A stretch of DNA of 64,000 nucleotides from an uncultured Bacteroidales bacterium (GTDB taxonomy: Bacteria; Bacteroidota; Bacteroidia; Bacteroidales; WCHB1-69). This document shows, in pieces, positions 1 to 8,625 of this stretch (positions are counted from its first letter, which is position 1; each line of letters starts with the position of its first letter). Location: NCBI GenBank assembly GCA_900315245.1, contig OMYJ01000011.1, positions 25,927 to 89,926 of the forward strand. Reading direction: 5' to 3'. Both the position numbers and the translations under genes were made by a program. The notes beneath the pieces are model-generated. The model was not told the DNA's origin and did no database searches. It saw nothing but the letters and a program-made list of their open reading frames with translations.

Positions 1-549
1 GCCGCTTCTGCCCGTCATCATCCGGCTAATGTAGCACTGTCCGCTGTAACTCACACACAACGCGCCGTGTACAAAAGCTTCTAACTCAATGTCCGTTTGA
101 TTATGAATCTGTTGTATAGTTTCCAAGTCGGTTTCCCGCGCTAATACTGCCCGCGTGAAACCTAACTTTTCAAGGAACTGGATTCGCTCCACTGAATGGT
201 TATGGCATTGCGTGCTCGCGTGCAAGGCTATCGGAGGAATGTCGAGTTTCAACAACCCTAAATCTTGAATCAACACGGCATCCACCCCAATGTTATATAA
301 CTCCCACAGCAGTTTTCTTGCTCCTTCTAACTCATTGTCATACAACAACGTATTAACAGTCACATGAACTTTGGAACCGTAGAGATGGGCATACCGCATC
401 AGTTCCTCTATGTCGTGGAGGGAATTGCCTGCTGCCTGCCGCGCTCCGAAAGCCGATGCTCCGATATAAACGGCATCCGCGCCATGGTTGATGGCGGTCA
501 TGCCAGTCGAGAGATCCTTGGCGGGCAGCAAAAGCTCAATCTTACTCAT
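1..549 (-). CDS. Peptidase U32 family protein (RlhA/TrhP-like), N-terminal part
   Basis: Only the first 183 codons are in the window; the gene runs off the left edge. The start MSKIELLLPAKD and the block NHGADAVYIGASAFGAR at residues 21-37 are the N-terminal signature of the U32 family. Despite the name, characterised bacterial members such as RlhA and TrhP take part in hydroxylation of 23S rRNA or of tRNA wobble uridine, while others are secreted collagenases. No signal peptide is visible here, so an intracellular RNA-modification role is the better guess. The ATG overlaps the end of the upstream gene by eight bases (ATGAGTAA), so translation is probably coupled to it. The C-terminal part that would separate subfamilies is missing. 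Confidence 0.85.
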   Translation of the reverse strand, partial: MSKIELLLPAKDLSTGMTAINHGADAVYIGASAFGARQAAGNSLHDIEELMRYAHLYGSKVHVTVNTLLYDNELEGARKLLWELYNIGVDAVLIQDLGLLKLDIPPIALHASTQCHNHSVERIQFLEKLGFTRAVLARETDLETIQQIHNQTDIELEAFVHGALCVSYSGQCYISRMMTGRSG

Positions 550-1762
550 CAGCAAAACGTTTCGCTTTCAACGGGAACTGTTCAGCCAGCTCGCCGGAAA
601 AATAAAAGTCGTTGCAAATCACCCCGAAAGTGTAAATTGCATCATGCACGGTGATGTGCGAGCCGCCACATTGCGGGTCCGGACCCGGCTTGGAAGCCGC
701 GAAACCGAGATTGAAAAGGGTGAACAGAATATCCGGACGGTTCACGATGTCGTAACCGGAACGCCGCCACTGCAACATTGTCTGGTGCAGGATACAGCCC
801 GTGTAAATGTATGAGTAAAGATGGTTCCGGTAATTTGTAAGACGGCTTATACGTTCCGCCTGATGATTTTCTGTCTTGAAGTCGAGAATATGCTCGTAAG
901 GCTTGCCCATATAGAAGATGGAGGCGGTGTCGGTGAGGTTGCGTTCCACCTGCATGGCGGTGAAATCCTTGATGCCGTTGACACCGAGCGAAAACTGCGA
1001 CTGCACCGAAAGCACCTTCATCGGGCCGAGATACCGCTTGTACATCTCGCGCTTGCTGTTGAACAGGCGCACCTGCTCGCCCACAAGACAGCCCACAATC
1101 AATCTCGGCTCAACACCCGTAAGCCGCGCCGCCTCGTAAATCAAAGCCGAATCCTTCAAGATGGCGGCTTTCAACGCAGGCCAGGCGGAATCGTTCATCC
1201 AGGGAATCACATTTCCCTCAAATGGCTGCATTTTTTTGGATTTCAAGATATTATCCACATCATCGACCATCTTACGATAGGCGTCAGCGTGGTCATCCTC
1301 TTGCATGTACATGTTGGCGGCGTAAATCATCTCCTGTACCGCAGTGGGACGGTCGCTATACCGTGCGGCATTGAAGATGAGGTCGGCGTTTTTGGGATAA
1401 AACTGCCGGAGAACGGACAGATGTCGATAGCCGTTAAGTGCCGCCTCCTGACTGTTCACGGAATCAGAAGATGCCAAATAATGTTGACTTTCAGTAAGAT
1501 ATCGATTGTTTTTATCAGCACCGCCTTTGTTGTTGGTAAAGCCCAACTCAAAAAAAGCCCAAGCGCCAAGAATGCCTGCGCCAACCAGCGCAAACAGGTG
1601 CAACACAATCAAATAGAATTTCGTACGCCCTTTCAGCCGTTTCCACGATTTCCATAAGGAACGTTTCTTAAGCACCTTTTTCGTGGGTTGTTGCGACGTG
1701 TTATCAGATGATTGTAGAGACGCGCCATGGCACGCCTCTACAGAATGATTTGTCTCTTCCAT
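542..1762 (-). CDS. Membrane-anchored protein of unknown function, possibly lysozyme-like
   Basis: A 406-residue protein with a basic cytoplasmic N-terminus, one membrane segment at about residues 50-72, and a periplasmic part. The stretch from about residue 205 (LIYEAARLTGVEPRLIVGCL, then GEQ, later SQFSLGVNGIKDFTA) resembles the layout of lytic-transglycosylase or lysozyme-like domains, with a candidate catalytic Glu in GEQ; this is an impression, not a firm family assignment. It lies directly downstream of the rnf genes and upstream of the U32 gene in one minus-strand run. Its first 20 codons contain a copy of the dispersed palindrome R3 (1713-1742), so residues VEACHGASLQ are repeat-encoded. 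No later Met offers a start before the membrane segment. Confidence 0.55.
   Translation of the reverse strand: MEETNHSVEACHGASLQSSDNTSQQPTKKVLKKRSLWKSWKRLKGRTKFYLIVLHLFALVGAGILGAWAFFELGFTNNKGGADKNNRYLTESQHYLASSDSVNSQEAALNGYRHLSVLRQFYPKNADLIFNAARYSDRPTAVQEMIYAANMYMQEDDHADAYRKMVDDVDNILKSKKMQPFEGNVIPWMNDSAWPALKAAILKDSALIYEAARLTGVEPRLIVGCLVGEQVRLFNSKREMYKRYLGPMKVLSVQSQFSLGVNGIKDFTAMQVERNLTDTASIFYMGKPYEHILDFKTENHQAERISRLTNYRNHLYSYIYTGCILHQTMLQWRRSGYDIVNRPDILFTLFNLGFAASKPGPDPQCGGSHITVHDAIYTFGVICNDFYFSGELAEQFPLKAKRFADE
1713..1742. repeat. R3 palindromic repeat, copy 1 (inside a coding region)
   Basis: An imperfect palindrome beginning TGTAGAGACGCGCC and ending GGCACGCCTCTACA. Related copies lie at 36224-36253, 51282-51311 and 55189-55212. 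This copy is read through as the N-terminus of the gene ending at 542. Confidence 0.75.
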
Positions 1763-1804
1763 CTCGTTTTTCGGCCTTAAACTTTAAACTTTGAACTTTG
1801 AACC

Positions 1805-2395
1805 TTACACCAGATTCGCAAATCCCATGAACGCCATAGCGAGGATGCCGGCGGTGATGAGCGCGATCGGAACGCCCTTCATGCCTTTGGGGATTTCCAC
1901 CAGCTCGAGCTGCTCGCGCAGACCTGCGAAAATCGTGATGGCCAAGGTGAAACCTATAGCGATGGCAACCGCGTATATCGTGTTGTCAATCACGGAGAAA
2001 CCGTGGCCGGGAATGATGGTTTGCTGGGTCACGTTGATGGCGACACCGAGGACAGCACAGTTTGTCGTGATCAGCGGCAAGAAGACACCCAATGCGCGGT
2101 ACAGCGAGGGGCTGACCTTCTTGAGGATGATCTCCACCATCTGCACCAAGCTGGCGATGACCAAGATGAAGACAATGGTCTGCAGAAACGTGATTTCCAA
2201 CGGAACAAGCACATACTTCTGCAGCAGCGAAGTGACCAACGTGGCCAATGCCATGACGAACGTAACGGCCGCGCCCATGCCGAGGGCGGTGTTCACCTTG
2301 CTGGAAACGCCCAAAAACGGGCATATACCGAGGAACTGCACCAAAATGATGTTGTTGACCAGTACAGCTCCGATTATCATTAATATATATTCCAT
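1805..2395 (-). CDS. rnfA: Rnf electron transport complex subunit A
   Basis: A 196-residue integral membrane protein with about six membrane segments. The start MEYILMIIGAVLVNNIILVQ, the motif LGICPFLG with Cys25, and LPLITTNCAVLG with Cys113 match RnfA/NqrE. In the homologous Nqr complex the paired cysteines of the two inverted-topology subunits hold an iron centre in the membrane. With RnfE, RnfG and RnfD it should form the membrane part of a ferredoxin:NAD oxidoreductase that pumps Na+ or H+. It is the last rnf gene of the run, 95 bases after rnfE; that gap holds the word repeat TGATCACTGTTCAC in inverted form. Confidence 0.95.
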   Translation of the reverse strand: MEYILMIIGAVLVNNIILVQFLGICPFLGVSSKVNTALGMGAAVTFVMALATLVTSLLQKYVLVPLEITFLQTIVFILVIASLVQMVEIILKKVSPSLYRALGVFLPLITTNCAVLGVAINVTQQTIIPGHGFSVIDNTIYAVAIAIGFTLAITIFAGLREQLELVEIPKGMKGVPIALITAGILAMAFMGFANLV

Positions 2396-2422
2396 TGTTT
2401 TATTTTATTCGTTTGTTATTTA

Positions 2423-2455
2423 ACAGTGATCAGTGAACAGTGATCAGTGAATTGT
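2423..2455. repeat. Low-complexity word repeat between rnfE and rnfA
   Basis: The word CAGTGATCAGTGAACAGTGA is built of repeated ATCAGTGAACAGTG units. The same words occur on the other strand at 14574-14605 and again at 54202-54235. It lies within an operon gap and encodes nothing visible. Confidence 0.6.
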
Positions 2456-2490
2456 GACTTGAGACTTATGAATATCATACGTCTCACGTC

Positions 2491-3126
2491 TTATTCAGCA
2501 GCGCAATGTTTCTTCTTCTCCTCTCTTTTGTTCACCAGGAAGCGCACGGCTGCCATCACAAAGCCGAAGACGAGGAACGCGCCAGGAGCCAACACGAAGA
2601 TCAGGATGTGGTATTCGGCGGGGATGAACTGGAAGCCCATAATGGAGCCGGAACCCAGAATCTCACGGATAGCGCCGATTAGCGTCAGCGCAATGGTGAA
2701 GCCGATGCCCATTCCGAGACCGTCAAGCAGTGAGTCGAACACGGTGTTCTTGTTGGCGAAAGCTTCCGCACGGCCCAGCACAATGCAGTTCACCACAATC
2801 AACGGGATGAACACACCAAGGCTGGCCGACAATGAAGGCAGAAATCCCTGGATCAGCAGATCGATCATACTCACGAAAGTGGCGATGATGACGATGTAGC
2901 TCGGGATACGCACCTTGTCAGGGATGATGTTCTTCAACGCGGAGATGAGCATGTTGGACATCAGCAGCACGAAGGTCGTGGCCGCGCCCATACCCAAAGC
3001 GTTGGTCACCGAGGTGGTGACAGCCAGCGTCGGACAGCAGCCCAACACCAAAATCAAGGTCGGGTTCTCTCTGAAAAAACCCTTGGTCAATATACTTAAC
3101 TTGCTGTTGTTATTATTGTTACTCAT
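2491..3126 (-). CDS. rnfE: Rnf electron transport complex subunit E
   Basis: A 211-residue membrane protein with about six membrane segments and an Asn-rich, hydrophilic N-terminus (MSNNNNNSK). The block FRENPTLILVLGCCPTLAV (Cys30-Cys31) and the later IPLIVVNCIVLGRAEAFA are hallmarks of RnfE/NqrD. It pairs with RnfA in opposite topology, and the cysteines are the expected ligands of the shared membrane iron centre. The start overlaps the end of rnfG by eight bases, as expected for a translationally coupled complex. The C-terminus is charged and lysine-rich (KREEKKKHC). Confidence 0.95.
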   Translation of the reverse strand: MSNNNNNSKLSILTKGFFRENPTLILVLGCCPTLAVTTSVTNALGMGAATTFVLLMSNMLISALKNIIPDKVRIPSYIVIIATFVSMIDLLIQGFLPSLSASLGVFIPLIVVNCIVLGRAEAFANKNTVFDSLLDGLGMGIGFTIALTLIGAIREILGSGSIMGFQFIPAEYHILIFVLAPGAFLVFGFVMAAVRFLVNKREEKKKHCAAE

Positions 3127-3703
3127 GATAATCCTCCTTTATTTTCATAAAAATGTCGTATGCGCGCTGCACAGCGTCACAATAGGCTCGGGAGGAGATG
3201 GTAGCTGCCGTGATGGCATCCACATCGCCGCCGTCCTTTTTAACCACCAGTTTGAAATCCGCAGGATTCTGATGGTTGAACTGCATCGCGAATTCGCTCT
3301 TGTCCTTGTTGATTTTGTCGCCCAAACCAGGAGTTTCGCCAGCTTTGAGCACTTCCGTATTCACAATGGTACCTTCCGCATCAAAACCGACCATCAGGTC
3401 AAAGCGTCCCGCGAAAGCTTTCTTGGTATAGGTTTCGATGCCTGCACCGCAAAGCTCACCGTCCTTGCCAATAGCCAAATGGACGGGGATCTCTTCGTTG
3501 TCGGCATCCACAATCACAGTGTCTCGCACCGTGCCTTCATAGTCGGGCAGAACGGCCTGCAGAGCCTTCTCTTTTTTCTCTTTCTGACCCAGTTCGATAG
3601 GTCCTTTGGTGAGGGCATAGACGCCTGTGAGGGCCAATGCCGCCAGCAGTGATATGCATGTCAGCACAATCACCAATCTCCAGATAGAATCTTTCTTTGC
3701 CAT
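3119..3703 (-). CDS. rnfG: Rnf electron transport complex subunit G (FMN-binding)
   Basis: A 194-residue protein with one N-terminal membrane helix (about 9-31) and a periplasmic flavin domain. ETPGLGDKI at about 123-131 and DAITAATISS at 162-171 are the typical RnfG/NqrC blocks. In the family FMN is attached through a phosphoester to the threonine of the S/T-x-A-T-x-S/T motif, here Thr168. It passes electrons between RnfD and the membrane iron centre. The gene sits 18 bases after rnfD and overlaps rnfE. Confidence 0.94.
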   Translation of the reverse strand: MAKKDSIWRLVIVLTCISLLAALALTGVYALTKGPIELGQKEKKEKALQAVLPDYEGTVRDTVIVDADNEEIPVHLAIGKDGELCGAGIETYTKKAFAGRFDLMVGFDAEGTIVNTEVLKAGETPGLGDKINKDKSEFAMQFNHQNPADFKLVVKKDGGDVDAITAATISSRAYCDAVQRAYDIFMKIKEDYHE

Positions 3704-3721
3704 ATCGATAGAATTTTAGGG

Positions 3722-4681
3722 TTAGTGAGCAAATTGTTTCGGTTTGAAGCCTTTGTTAATCAACGGCACCACAGCGTTCATCAGCAGGATGGAGAAGGAG
3801 ACGCCTTCGGGGTAGGCGCCGAAGAGGCGGATGATGATCGTGAGCAAACCGCAGCCGCAGCCGAACACGATCATACCCCACGGAGAGGTCGGGGAGGTCA
3901 CCATATCGGTGGCCATGAAGCAGGCACCGAGGATGAGACCGCCGGAGAGCAAGTGGATGAACGGGTTGACATACTCGGCAGGGTTCGCCAAGTGGAAAAT
4001 GCCAGCCACCACAAACACCGTTGCGATGAATGACACGGGAATGTGCCATGTGATGATGCGTTTCCAAAGCAGGAAGGCCGCGCCGATGAGCAGGGCAATG
4101 GCTGAAACCTCACCGAAGCTGCCGCCCATCTGTCCGAGGAGCATGTTGGCGTAGGTCGGAATCTGGCTCAGATCGCCGCCCTCCTTGATAAGCCCGAGAG
4201 TCGTGGGACCCGTCACAGCATCGGCAAAACCCCAAATAGGAGTCGGCACCGGCCAGGAGGTCATCTGTACCGGGAAAGCGATGAGCAGGGTGACACGCGC
4301 CACCAATGCGGGGTTGAACGGGTTGTGGCCCAGACCGCCGAAGGGCATCTTCGCAATTCCAATGGCGACGATCGCACCAATCACCATGATCCATATCGGC
4401 AGATTGGAAGGCACGTTGAAGGCCAGCAAAAGACCTGTCACCACGGCAGATCCATCATCCACAGAGGGCTTCTGATGCAGCATGAAACGTTGGATGAGAT
4501 ACTCGAACAGCACACAACATCCAATGGAAACAGCCGTCAGGATGATGACAGGCAGCCCGAAATAATAGACGGATACCAGAAACGCCGGTACCAGCGAAAG
4601 AACCACCGACCACATAATCTTCTTCACAGACTCGTCGCTGTGAACGTGCGGTGATCCCGAAATGTGTAACAATTTATCCAT
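3722..4681 (-). CDS. rnfD: Rnf electron transport complex subunit D (FMN-binding)
   Basis: A 319-residue membrane protein with about eight to nine membrane segments. GGLGHNPFNPALVARVTLLI (about 115-134) and DAVTGPTTLG (154-163) are the RnfD/NqrB signature blocks; the flavin-carrying threonine is expected in the latter, probably Thr160, in a slight variant of the usual SGAT motif. The normal bacterial order is rnfB-C-D-G-E-A. Here rnfD is the first rnf gene, and a tolC-like gene sits where rnfC and rnfB are expected, 69 bases upstream. Confidence 0.94.
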   Translation of the reverse strand: MDKLLHISGSPHVHSDESVKKIMWSVVLSLVPAFLVSVYYFGLPVIILTAVSIGCCVLFEYLIQRFMLHQKPSVDDGSAVVTGLLLAFNVPSNLPIWIMVIGAIVAIGIAKMPFGGLGHNPFNPALVARVTLLIAFPVQMTSWPVPTPIWGFADAVTGPTTLGLIKEGGDLSQIPTYANMLLGQMGGSFGEVSAIALLIGAAFLLWKRIITWHIPVSFIATVFVVAGIFHLANPAEYVNPFIHLLSGGLILGACFMATDMVTSPTSPWGMIVFGCGCGLLTIIIRLFGAYPEGVSFSILLMNAVVPLINKGFKPKQFAH

Positions 4682-4750
4682 ACAGTGTGATTTTAATATC
4701 TCCTATTCTTATAAGTTCAAAGTTCAGGTTCAAAGTTATAGTTATTATTG

Positions 4751-6034
4751 TCAAATCTGTCCGCGCAATGCCAACAGCTCGTATTTGGCCTTCAGCAGTT
4801 GGATGCCATGAAGTTCTTGGTTCATAAGCGATTGCAGTTCATCATTATGTTGCCGAATATAGTCGATGGCGGTAATCGTGCCGTTTACCAACTGGCTGGA
4901 GGACGTCTTGGTGAGGTTCTTGTATTTGGCGGTGATTTGCTCGTCAAGGACAAGCATCTGCTCGATTCGGTGTATTTCGTTCAGTTTGTCCTGAATGGCA
5001 ATCTGGTTGGCATTCCGGAAATCTTGCTCCTTGCTTTGCAGAATTTCCTTCTGGATGTTGATGACCTTACCCACTCCGGAAGTTTTCGCCCACTCGATGA
5101 CCGGCACATGCAAATGCACGCCCGCCATATAATACCATTGATTTTTGTTCAGGTAATATGCATAGGTTGGACGACCGTAACCTCCTGTGGCAAAAAAGGA
5201 AAGGCTCGGAAGACTGTTGGAGAAATGCAATTTGCGCTGATACTCCAGCTGACGCTTCTGATTCTCGAAAATAGAGAATTCCAGCCGTTGGGAGTTTCCG
5301 TTGAACACATCCGTCTCTGGCAACACAGGAATGTCAAACACGACATCGCTTAAATCCTTTCCTGTCAAAATGGACAATGAACTGATGACGGAATTCTTTT
5401 TGGCTTTGATTTCCTCGTAATTCTGTTCTATTTTCAATGCCTCCAACTCCAGCTGCGACAATGTGTTAGCGGATATCACGCCTTCGTGCAGCAAAACTTT
5501 GAGCTGTTTGATCTGGTCATCAAAAGTACTCTGCACATTCTCAATGATTCCCATTTGCTTGTCAAGAATCAGATAGGAGAGATAGAGATTGATCACCTGA
5601 GCTTTGATTTCATTCATAGCCAGGTCGATCTTATAGATTTCAGCCTCATTTTTCAGATGCTCGTAACGACGACCGAAAAAGATTTTTCCACCCTCAAACA
5701 CGGTCTGCTCGAAATCCAGGCCGATGTTGTATTGCATTTGGTAGGGAAGATTATTGTCGAAAGGGGAAACATCCGCATATTCTGTACCTTCCCACGGGTT
5801 ATGTGCGGATTGATAGGTAAAATTCCCATTCAGGGAGAGTTTGGGGTACAAATGTGCTGAAGCGTTGCCTAAATTCTCCTTCAGAATCTGACCGTTGAGG
5901 TCTTTCTGTACATTTGCCGAAGTCTGCGCCACCGCCCAGCTCTGACACTGGTCAATGGTGACGTGTTCTTGCGCAAAGAGGTGGAAGCCAAAGGCCAACA
6001 GACAAAGAATCGCATATAACTTCCTCATAATCAA
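4751..6034 (-). CDS. TolC family outer membrane protein
   Basis: A 427-residue protein with a signal peptide (MIMRKLYAILCLLAFGFHLF, cleavage near AQE) and two repeated long helical stretches typical of TolC-type trimeric channels, for example QVINLYLSYLILDKQMGIIE and later NEIHRIEQMLVLDEQITAKY. These proteins form the outer-membrane exit duct of RND, MFS or ABC exporters. No adaptor or pump gene adjoins it; it precedes rnfD on the same strand, which is an unusual pairing. The start could be the first ATG or the one two codons later (MRKLY). A TAAATTTG box on the minus strand at 6074-6081 fits as its promoter. Confidence 0.9.
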   Translation of the reverse strand: MIMRKLYAILCLLAFGFHLFAQEHVTIDQCQSWAVAQTSANVQKDLNGQILKENLGNASAHLYPKLSLNGNFTYQSAHNPWEGTEYADVSPFDNNLPYQMQYNIGLDFEQTVFEGGKIFFGRRYEHLKNEAEIYKIDLAMNEIKAQVINLYLSYLILDKQMGIIENVQSTFDDQIKQLKVLLHEGVISANTLSQLELEALKIEQNYEEIKAKKNSVISSLSILTGKDLSDVVFDIPVLPETDVFNGNSQRLEFSIFENQKRQLEYQRKLHFSNSLPSLSFFATGGYGRPTYAYYLNKNQWYYMAGVHLHVPVIEWAKTSGVGKVINIQKEILQSKEQDFRNANQIAIQDKLNEIHRIEQMLVLDEQITAKYKNLTKTSSSQLVNGTITAIDYIRQHNDELQSLMNQELHGIQLLKAKYELLALRGQI

Positions 6035-6073
6035 CTATTACCTATAAAACATCATCCGAATGATAACAAACGG

Positions 6074-6081
6074 CAAATTTA
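6074..6081 (-). promoter_or_regulatory. Promoter -7 box for the tolC-rnf run
   Basis: On the minus strand the sequence reads TAAATTTG, matching the Bacteroidota -7 consensus TAnnTTTG, about 40 bases upstream of the tolC-like start. It may drive the whole run tolC-rnfDGEA-unknown-U32, because no other clear box is seen inside that run. Confidence 0.6.
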
Positions 6082-6117
6082 ATATTTTTTTTGATTTCGC
6101 GGAATATTTCGCAAAAA

Positions 6118-8511
6118 TCACCGTATGAGCGTAACGGTGCCCGACTTGACCATTTTTTCTTCAGGTGTGCCGATTCGGGCATAATGGATTTTCCACACAT
6201 ACACGCCTTCCGGTGCCGGACTGCCGTTTATCTTGCCATCCCAGCCGAAGTTCGGGTCTTTGGTGTAGAAAATACGCTCGCCGGTGCGTGCGAATATCGA
6301 GAACTCATACCCCACCACATCGTTCACCCTCGGCAGGAAAATCTCGTTTTTGTTGTCCGTGTTGGGGGTGAAGCCTGACGGCACGAACAAGGCGAAATGA
6401 TCTTCCACGGGCACCACCTGGATGGTGTCGTCGGAGCAGCCGTCCGAATTGCTGACCCTCAGAAGCACCGTCATAAACTCACTTTCCCTCAGATGATAGG
6501 TGTGGGACGGTTCCTCGTCACGCGAAGAGTGTCCGTCTCCGAAGTTCCACACATAATCGGTGATATCGTCTCCTGTGGAGTTATTGAAGAAGAAGACCTC
6601 CTCTCCGTTACTCGGTTCTTCGGGACCGAAGGTGAAGTCCGCATGAGGATATTCAGAGACGTGAATGGCGTTCTGGTATTTGGCGGAATCATTACAGCCG
6701 GGAGCGCTCTCCACAAACAAGGCTATGTCGTAATAGCCGGGTACGGGCAGTTTAATATGTTTGATGACAGGCTGAATGGTGCTTGGTGTGGCATCCAGGG
6801 AATCCTCTTTGATAATGGTATCGTTGATGAGTTTCCAGTGCAGATTTGAGGTGTCGGGATTGAACTGGATCCTCAGGGTCACGGAATCTCCCACACAGCC
6901 TTTGTTGGGCGAGTGGGTCAGATTGAAGGTGGGTTTGGGGACGATGTTGACCTGCACCGTCGCCGTGTCGGTCATGCAATTCCATTTGTCGGAGGCCACA
7001 ACCCTGTAAGTGCCGCTCTGTCTGATTTTGCAAGGGGTGACTAGCGTGGAATCATCAGTACCAACAACCAAGTCGTTGACGATGCCAGTGCCTACAGTGT
7101 CAATCCAGTGATACGTGAACGACGGGACACCCCTGACTAACTGCACACTGAGTGTGTCAAGCGAGTCGCATCTTGTGATGATCGTGTCACGCAAGCGGAT
7201 GCTGTCGTTGGCGCGGAGATAAACTTCAATTGTGTCTTTGTAAGGTTGGAAAGCATTCATAAATCCAGTTCCACTACATCCCTGTGTCTGAATTTCCAGT
7301 TTTACGGTTTTCACTGGATTATTTTGGGGAAACTGGGCTGTCGGCAGAACTTTAACATGAACCCGTTTGATAGTGCTATCTGCCTCATAGATGAACGAGG
7401 GTGAACTGAAATCAATGGGTGTACCATTCGACAAAGTGAGGGAATAGTCTTGCCCTAAAACAGCGTTCCCCGGTGCATTGATAGGGTTGATGATAATTTC
7501 GGTATAGCCGGTCCTCGCAGGATAAGGCAGCGTAAACGTCAAATCCAGCTCTCGACAATTCTGAATTATGGTGTCACCTACTCCCACACTTGTCTGCCAT
7601 GCCGTATCAATAGTCACCCGCGGGCTGTAGAAACTGCCCTCTTCCAAAAACACACCGGAGTCATACAGAGTGTCACCCACATTAGATATTCCCAACTCCA
7701 TGTGGTAAATTTGGCAGGCAAGGATGGCAGCCTCTGCTGACAAAGCCGTGGTATAACCGTCGTATTGGATACCATTTGAATTCCCATAGTTGCAAATAAA
7801 ATACGATGAGTTGGAGGGAGATGTTCCCGGACCCGATGTACCTGCATAATGGTGTCCATGGTTGATAGTCCCGATGGACACCGGCGTTCCGTTTGGATTT
7901 GATGCCGTAATAGAACCTGGCACAACAGCGACATTTTTTGTGGTTGGTAGGAATGTCAATGGATCAACACCCGTCAAACGGAAAGCGAAAACATCATTCA
8001 CATTGTCAGAATTGACATATTCACAATATTCTTCCGATGCAAATATATAATTGAAGGTAAATGTGTCAGCGGATGCCACAAAATCAAACTCCAAAACGGC
8101 TGCACTGGTAACTCTTGTTCCAGTAGTGTAATTAAGCAGCCAATTCGCATTATAATATGGAACTACAGGCTGTGCTTTGCTCGTAGAATTATTCGGTCCT
8201 GCTGCCACAGAGACATTGCCCGTGGTCATCACTAGTCCTGTATTAAACGGGAAATTGGTGAAGCCGTTTCGGTTGAAAGTACCTATTTGGGGATATGTGA
8301 CAGTTGTCTGATTGTTAAACTTACCGGGTGATAAACCGAAACTACTTGTCGGATCAGGGTATCCCGACATCAACACACCTTCCCCTTGAAAATGTTGCTG
8401 TAAAATGGCATCCACAGACACATTTGCCTGCGAATTTACCGTCAGATTATTCTGTGCATTGGAGAAAACAAGCATCAATATGCCAAAAGCCAGAAAAACA
8501 CTTTTTTTCAT
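6118..8511 (-). CDS. T9SS-exported surface protein with choice-of-anchor L and PKD domains
   Basis: A 797-residue secreted protein. It begins with signal peptide MKKSVFLAFGILMLVFSNA; the ATG at 8511 is preferred over an in-frame TTG three codons upstream. Residues of about 25-290 match the choice-of-anchor L domain (FNTGLVMTTG, FNYIFASEEYCEYVNSD, DGYTTAL). A PKD domain follows at about 620-695 (YVWNFGDGHSSRDEEPSHTY). The last 90 residues (FVPSGFTPNTDNKNEIF, WDGKINGSPAPEGVYVWKI) form the gliding-motility-associated C-terminal domain, a type B sorting signal of the type IX secretion system. It is therefore expected to be exported and held at or released from the cell surface, probably as an adhesin or binding protein. 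No catalytic domain is visible. Confidence 0.92.
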   Translation of the reverse strand: MKKSVFLAFGILMLVFSNAQNNLTVNSQANVSVDAILQQHFQGEGVLMSGYPDPTSSFGLSPGKFNNQTTVTYPQIGTFNRNGFTNFPFNTGLVMTTGNVSVAAGPNNSTSKAQPVVPYYNANWLLNYTTGTRVTSAAVLEFDFVASADTFTFNYIFASEEYCEYVNSDNVNDVFAFRLTGVDPLTFLPTTKNVAVVPGSITASNPNGTPVSIGTINHGHHYAGTSGPGTSPSNSSYFICNYGNSNGIQYDGYTTALSAEAAILACQIYHMELGISNVGDTLYDSGVFLEEGSFYSPRVTIDTAWQTSVGVGDTIIQNCRELDLTFTLPYPARTGYTEIIINPINAPGNAVLGQDYSLTLSNGTPIDFSSPSFIYEADSTIKRVHVKVLPTAQFPQNNPVKTVKLEIQTQGCSGTGFMNAFQPYKDTIEVYLRANDSIRLRDTIITRCDSLDTLSVQLVRGVPSFTYHWIDTVGTGIVNDLVVGTDDSTLVTPCKIRQSGTYRVVASDKWNCMTDTATVQVNIVPKPTFNLTHSPNKGCVGDSVTLRIQFNPDTSNLHWKLINDTIIKEDSLDATPSTIQPVIKHIKLPVPGYYDIALFVESAPGCNDSAKYQNAIHVSEYPHADFTFGPEEPSNGEEVFFFNNSTGDDITDYVWNFGDGHSSRDEEPSHTYHLRESEFMTVLLRVSNSDGCSDDTIQVVPVEDHFALFVPSGFTPNTDNKNEIFLPRVNDVVGYEFSIFARTGERIFYTKDPNFGWDGKINGSPAPEGVYVWKIHYARIGTPEEKMVKSGTVTLIR

Positions 8512-8625
8512 AAACAACAATTATATGTTGTATAACGAAAAAAAGGGATGGAGGTTACACTATTGGCTGTCAGCTTTTGGCTTTAGGTTCTTAACCAGCC
8601 GCTATTTCGCTTAATCACTAATGTT

